DNA of 37,420 bases, taken from Aeromicrobium sp. GTDB lineage: Bacteria > Actinomycetota > Coriobacteriia > Anaerosomatales > Anaerosomataceae. The notes beneath the pieces were generated by a model that ran no database searches, was not told the DNA's origin, and was given only the letters and a program-made list of their open reading frames with translations. How positions within the stretch are numbered: the stretch's first letter is position 1; every line of letters starts with the position of its first letter. The stretch spans positions 1 through 37,420 of the forward strand of contig JADIIM010000017.1 in the NCBI GenBank assembly GCA_015351705.1. The letters are read 5' to 3'. The position numbers and the translations under genes are program-made. Positions 35,337-37,420 of the stretch are shown piece after piece.

Positions 35337-36734
35337 GTGCGACGGACGAAGCTGATAGCCACGCTCGGACCGGCGACCGAGGCGCCGGGAGTGCTCGACG
35401 CTCTCGTGGCCGACGGGCTGGACGTCGCCCGGCTCAACACCTCCCACGCCGGACCGGAGGCGCTCGCGGCCCAGCTCGTCGCCGTGCGTCAGGCCGCGGC
35501 TCGTGCCGGTCGGCACGTGGCCGTCATGGTGGACCTCTCCGGGGCCAAGATACGCCTCGGCGAGGTAGCTCCCGGCACTGTGCTCGAGGCGGGAGCGAGC
35601 TTCGAGTTGCGCGCCGTGGGCGGCACCGGTGACGCGTCCGGTGCGACGGTCAGCCACTCCGGGCTTGCCGACGACGTCTCTCCCGGTGATCGCGTGCTGC
35701 TGGACGATGGCCGGATCGAACTCGTCGTCACCTCGGCAGAGCCCGGGTGCGTGGGCACGCGCGTCGAGACCGGGGGACCGCTTGCCAGCCGCAAGGGCGT
35801 GAACGTGCCCGGCGTGCATCTCAGCGTCCAGGGCGTCACCGAGCGCGACGTGACCACGCTCCACTGGGCACTTGATGCCGGCGTCGACATGGTCGCGCAG
35901 TCGTTCGTCCGCTCGGCCGACGACATAGCGGGGCTCAGAGCGCACATGGGCGACCGCACGGTGCCGGTCGTCGCCAAGATCGAGAAGCACGAGGCGGTGG
36001 CCGACCTCGAGGCGATCGTCGAGGCTGCCGACGCGGTGATGGTCGCCCGCGGCGACCTGGGTGTGGAGGTCTCGCCCGAGCGCGTGCCCGTCATCCAGCG
36101 GGAGATCGTCGCGGCGTGTCGCGCGGCGGGCCGTCCCGTCATCGTCGCCACGCAGATGCTCGAGTCGATGACCGTTGCGCGGCGTCCCACGCGTGCCGAG
36201 GCGTCGGACGTGGCCAACGCGATCTTCGACGTCGTCGACGCGGTCATGCTGTCCGGTGAGACCGCCGTCGGAGCCGATCCGGCGCACGTGCTCCGGACGA
36301 TGTCGCGCATCGTGTCTGCCGCCGAGGAGGTGGTGGTGGACAGCCCCTGGCATCGCCAGCGCTCGGCCGCTGACGACGTCGCCGCTGCCGTCAGCCGTGC
36401 GGTGTGCGAGCTGGCCGAGCACCTGGACGTGGCAGCGATCGTGACAGCCACGCAGTCGGGCGCAACGGCCCGGGCGGTCGCGGCCCATCGGCCGCGCGTC
36501 CCGGTGCTCGCAGCCACTCCGGACGAGGCCGTCGCGCGACGCCTCGCCCTTGTCTGGGGAGTACGCCCCGCGGTGATGGGGTCGTACGAGACCATCGATG
36601 AGATGATCGCCGCTGCCGCCGCGGTCGCCCGGGAGACCGGCATCGCAGCGGCGGGGGAGCTGATCGCGGTCACCGGCGGCGTGGCGGTGCACGTGGCCGG
36701 ATCGACCGACCTGATCCAGGTGCATCGCGTCTGA
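35337..36734 (+). CDS. pyk: Pyruvate kinase
   Basis: 465 residues from the GTG at 35337, with CCGGAGGC upstream. RRTKLIATLGPAT opens the protein. The substrate and metal site is present: VVAKIEKHEAV (catalytic Lys and Glu), MVARGDLGVEV (metal Asp), ATQMLESM and LSGETAVG. The C-terminal PK domain (about 350-465) is complete. Two loops depart from the usual form: RLNTSHA in place of RLNFSHG, and DLSGAKIRLG in place of D-x-x-GPKIR-x-G. The key Arg, Asn, Ser and Asp remain, so it should be active. It makes pyruvate and ATP from phosphoenolpyruvate and ADP. A plain gap of 139 nt follows, with the ftsB promoter. Confidence 0.93.
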   Translation: MRRTKLIATLGPATEAPGVLDALVADGLDVARLNTSHAGPEALAAQLVAVRQAAARAGRHVAVMVDLSGAKIRLGEVAPGTVLEAGASFELRAVGGTGDASGATVSHSGLADDVSPGDRVLLDDGRIELVVTSAEPGCVGTRVETGGPLASRKGVNVPGVHLSVQGVTERDVTTLHWALDAGVDMVAQSFVRSADDIAGLRAHMGDRTVPVVAKIEKHEAVADLEAIVEAADAVMVARGDLGVEVSPERVPVIQREIVAACRAAGRPVIVATQMLESMTVARRPTRAEASDVANAIFDVVDAVMLSGETAVGADPAHVLRTMSRIVSAAEEVVVDSPWHRQRSAADDVAAAVSRAVCELAEHLDVAAIVTATQSGATARAVAAHRPRVPVLAATPDEAVARRLALVWGVRPAVMGSYETIDEMIAAAAAVARETGIAAAGELIAVTGGVAVHVAGSTDLIQVHRV

Positions 36735-36785
36735 ATCGCAGGTCGGCGCCAGCGTCTCTGCTCAGGCTCAAGTAGAGATTCAGTG

Positions 36786-36814
36786 TTCTCAGGTGTTCTC
36801 CACGGTGCTATCAT
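36786..36814 (+). promoter_or_regulatory. Promoter of the FtsB-like gene
   Basis: TTCTCA (36786-36791), 17 nt, TATCAT (36809-36814), with TG one base before the -10 (TGCTATCAT). A direct repeat GTGTTCTC (36783-36790 and 36793-36800) overlaps the -35 box and might be a regulator site. Confidence 0.5.
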
Positions 36815-36873
36815 CGGGCCAGAGCGGTTGATCCGCTCCCGGATATCGGTCGCTGGCCTGGTCACACCACGGA

Positions 36874-37420
36874 ATGCGCATGCCTGCAGCACGAACGCAG
36901 AAGAAGGCGTCAGCGAACACGAGGAAGGCGTCCCCGAAGCGGGGGACCGCCACTCGTTCTGTGTCGCGTACCCGAAGCGCAGCGGCCCGGAGCTCGGCGA
37001 CGCGCACCCCCCGTTCACGTTCCGCCTCCGCTCGCGGCGCGAAACGCTCGCCTGCGCGGTCCACGTCCCGCACGCGCGGGCTCGACCCGCGCATCACCGC
37101 GGCCGCACTCATCGCGTCGATCGTGATCGCCGCGTGGACCGTCTACCCGGTCCTGCGGCTGCAGTACCAGCAAGAGCGCGAGCGCCAGACACTGGAGGCC
37201 GAGCTCGAGGGCCTCAAAGACCGCAACGCCGAGCTGCGACAGCAGGTGGAGGACCTCAAGACCCCCGAGGGCGTCGAGCGCCTTGCGCGCGAGACGCTCG
37301 GCCTGGCGCGACCCGGTGAGGCCGTCTACGTCGTGACGGGCGGCATGTCCGCCGAGACGTCGGTGACCGCCTACGGCCCCGCACCGGACGAGCGCCCACT
37401 CGGCCAGCGCGTCTTGGACG
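36874..37420 (+). CDS. Septum-formation initiator FtsB/DivIC-like protein, cut by the window end
   Basis: The frame is open to the window edge (182 codons seen). Start ATG at 36874 is the first after an in-frame stop at 36829; a second ATG at 36880 has slightly better spacing from a weak GGA. Residues 1-70 are a tail rich in Arg, Lys, Ser, Thr and Ala with no acidic residue. One membrane helix (about 73-91, TAAALIASIVIAAWTVYPV) and a coiled coil (QQERERQTLEAELEGLKDRN) follow, then TPEGVERLARETLGLARPGE, the DivIC/FtsB signature. These proteins join FtsL and FtsQ in the divisome. The acidic-free tail is longer than usual. The rest of the C-terminus lies outside the window. Confidence 0.85.
   Translation, partial: MRMPAARTQKKASANTRKASPKRGTATRSVSRTRSAAARSSATRTPRSRSASARGAKRSPARSTSRTRGLDPRITAAALIASIVIAAWTVYPVLRLQYQQERERQTLEAELEGLKDRNAELRQQVEDLKTPEGVERLARETLGLARPGEAVYVVTGGMSAETSVTAYGPAPDERPLGQRVLD

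Noticed and set aside
36783-37319. 178-codon plus-strand frame at the end of the window
   Set aside because: It is out of frame with the FtsB-like protein, whose helix, coiled coil and signature are in the frame starting at 36874.

Overview
The window is a gene-dense, very GC-rich bacterial chromosome segment that looks actinobacterial. The dnaK operon has the order dnaK-grpE-dnaJ-hspR followed by clpB and hsp20, with a HAIR-like operator on its promoter, which is the actinobacterial (HspR) arrangement and not the HrcA/CIRCE one. An LPxTG surface protein with a sortase, GTG starts, PrsA/SurA-type and unknown lipoproteins, and a FtsB with a long basic tail fit a monoderm cell wall. A 2[4Fe-4S] ferredoxin, an OFA-type transporter and a probable selenoprotein peroxiredoxin fit an anaerobe. 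A deep-branching lineage such as Coriobacteriia and relatives is my best guess, but this is inference and no marker in the window settles it.

Layout. 1-2391: a surface-protein region with the C-terminus of an LPxTG-anchored protein, a convergent secreted HEVGH zinc-peptidase candidate whose 5' leader is a GEMM-I (c-di-GMP-I) riboswitch behind a sigma28/WhiG-like promoter, and a divergent sortase. 2402-3885: an NAD-dependent sugar epimerase/dehydratase coupled to a degenerate uracil-DNA-glycosylase-like protein. 3946-4134: ferredoxin. 4297-12000: heat-shock operon. 12017-13417: B12-binding radical SAM protein. 13630-15081: CHAD and CYTH genes (polyphosphate-related). 15210-16490: OFA-family transporter. 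16596-19422: SpoIIE-type phosphatase with a possible leader mini-ORF, then a zinc-ribbon membrane protein. 19525-22719: a 41-residue membrane peptide, a TrkH-like potassium transporter, a membrane OB-fold protein and a threonine aldolase, all closely packed. 22738-23214: a peroxiredoxin with an in-frame UGA exactly at the peroxidatic cysteine, read here as selenocysteine. 23322-25048: thioredoxin-fold protein, NYN RNase-like protein, DUF554 membrane protein. 25086-25742: endonuclease III. 25948-28033: an L,D-transpeptidase-like exported protein and an unknown lipoprotein. 28220-36734: mfd, PpiC lipoprotein, MazG, enolase and pyruvate kinase on one strand. 36874-end: FtsB/DivIC-like protein, cut by the window end.

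The two strongest biological stories are these. First, a second-messenger riboswitch controls a secreted zincin placed tail-to-tail with a sortase-anchored surface protein and back-to-back with a sortase. This resembles the adhesion/release switch known for Clostridioides difficile PPEP-1 but uses unrelated-looking parts. Second, there is a selenocysteine peroxiredoxin with a bacterial SECIS-like hairpin just after the UGA; a standard gene caller would split or truncate it. Several very small genes are also supported by overlaps or ribosome-binding sites (8581-8679, 16596-16625, 19525-19650).
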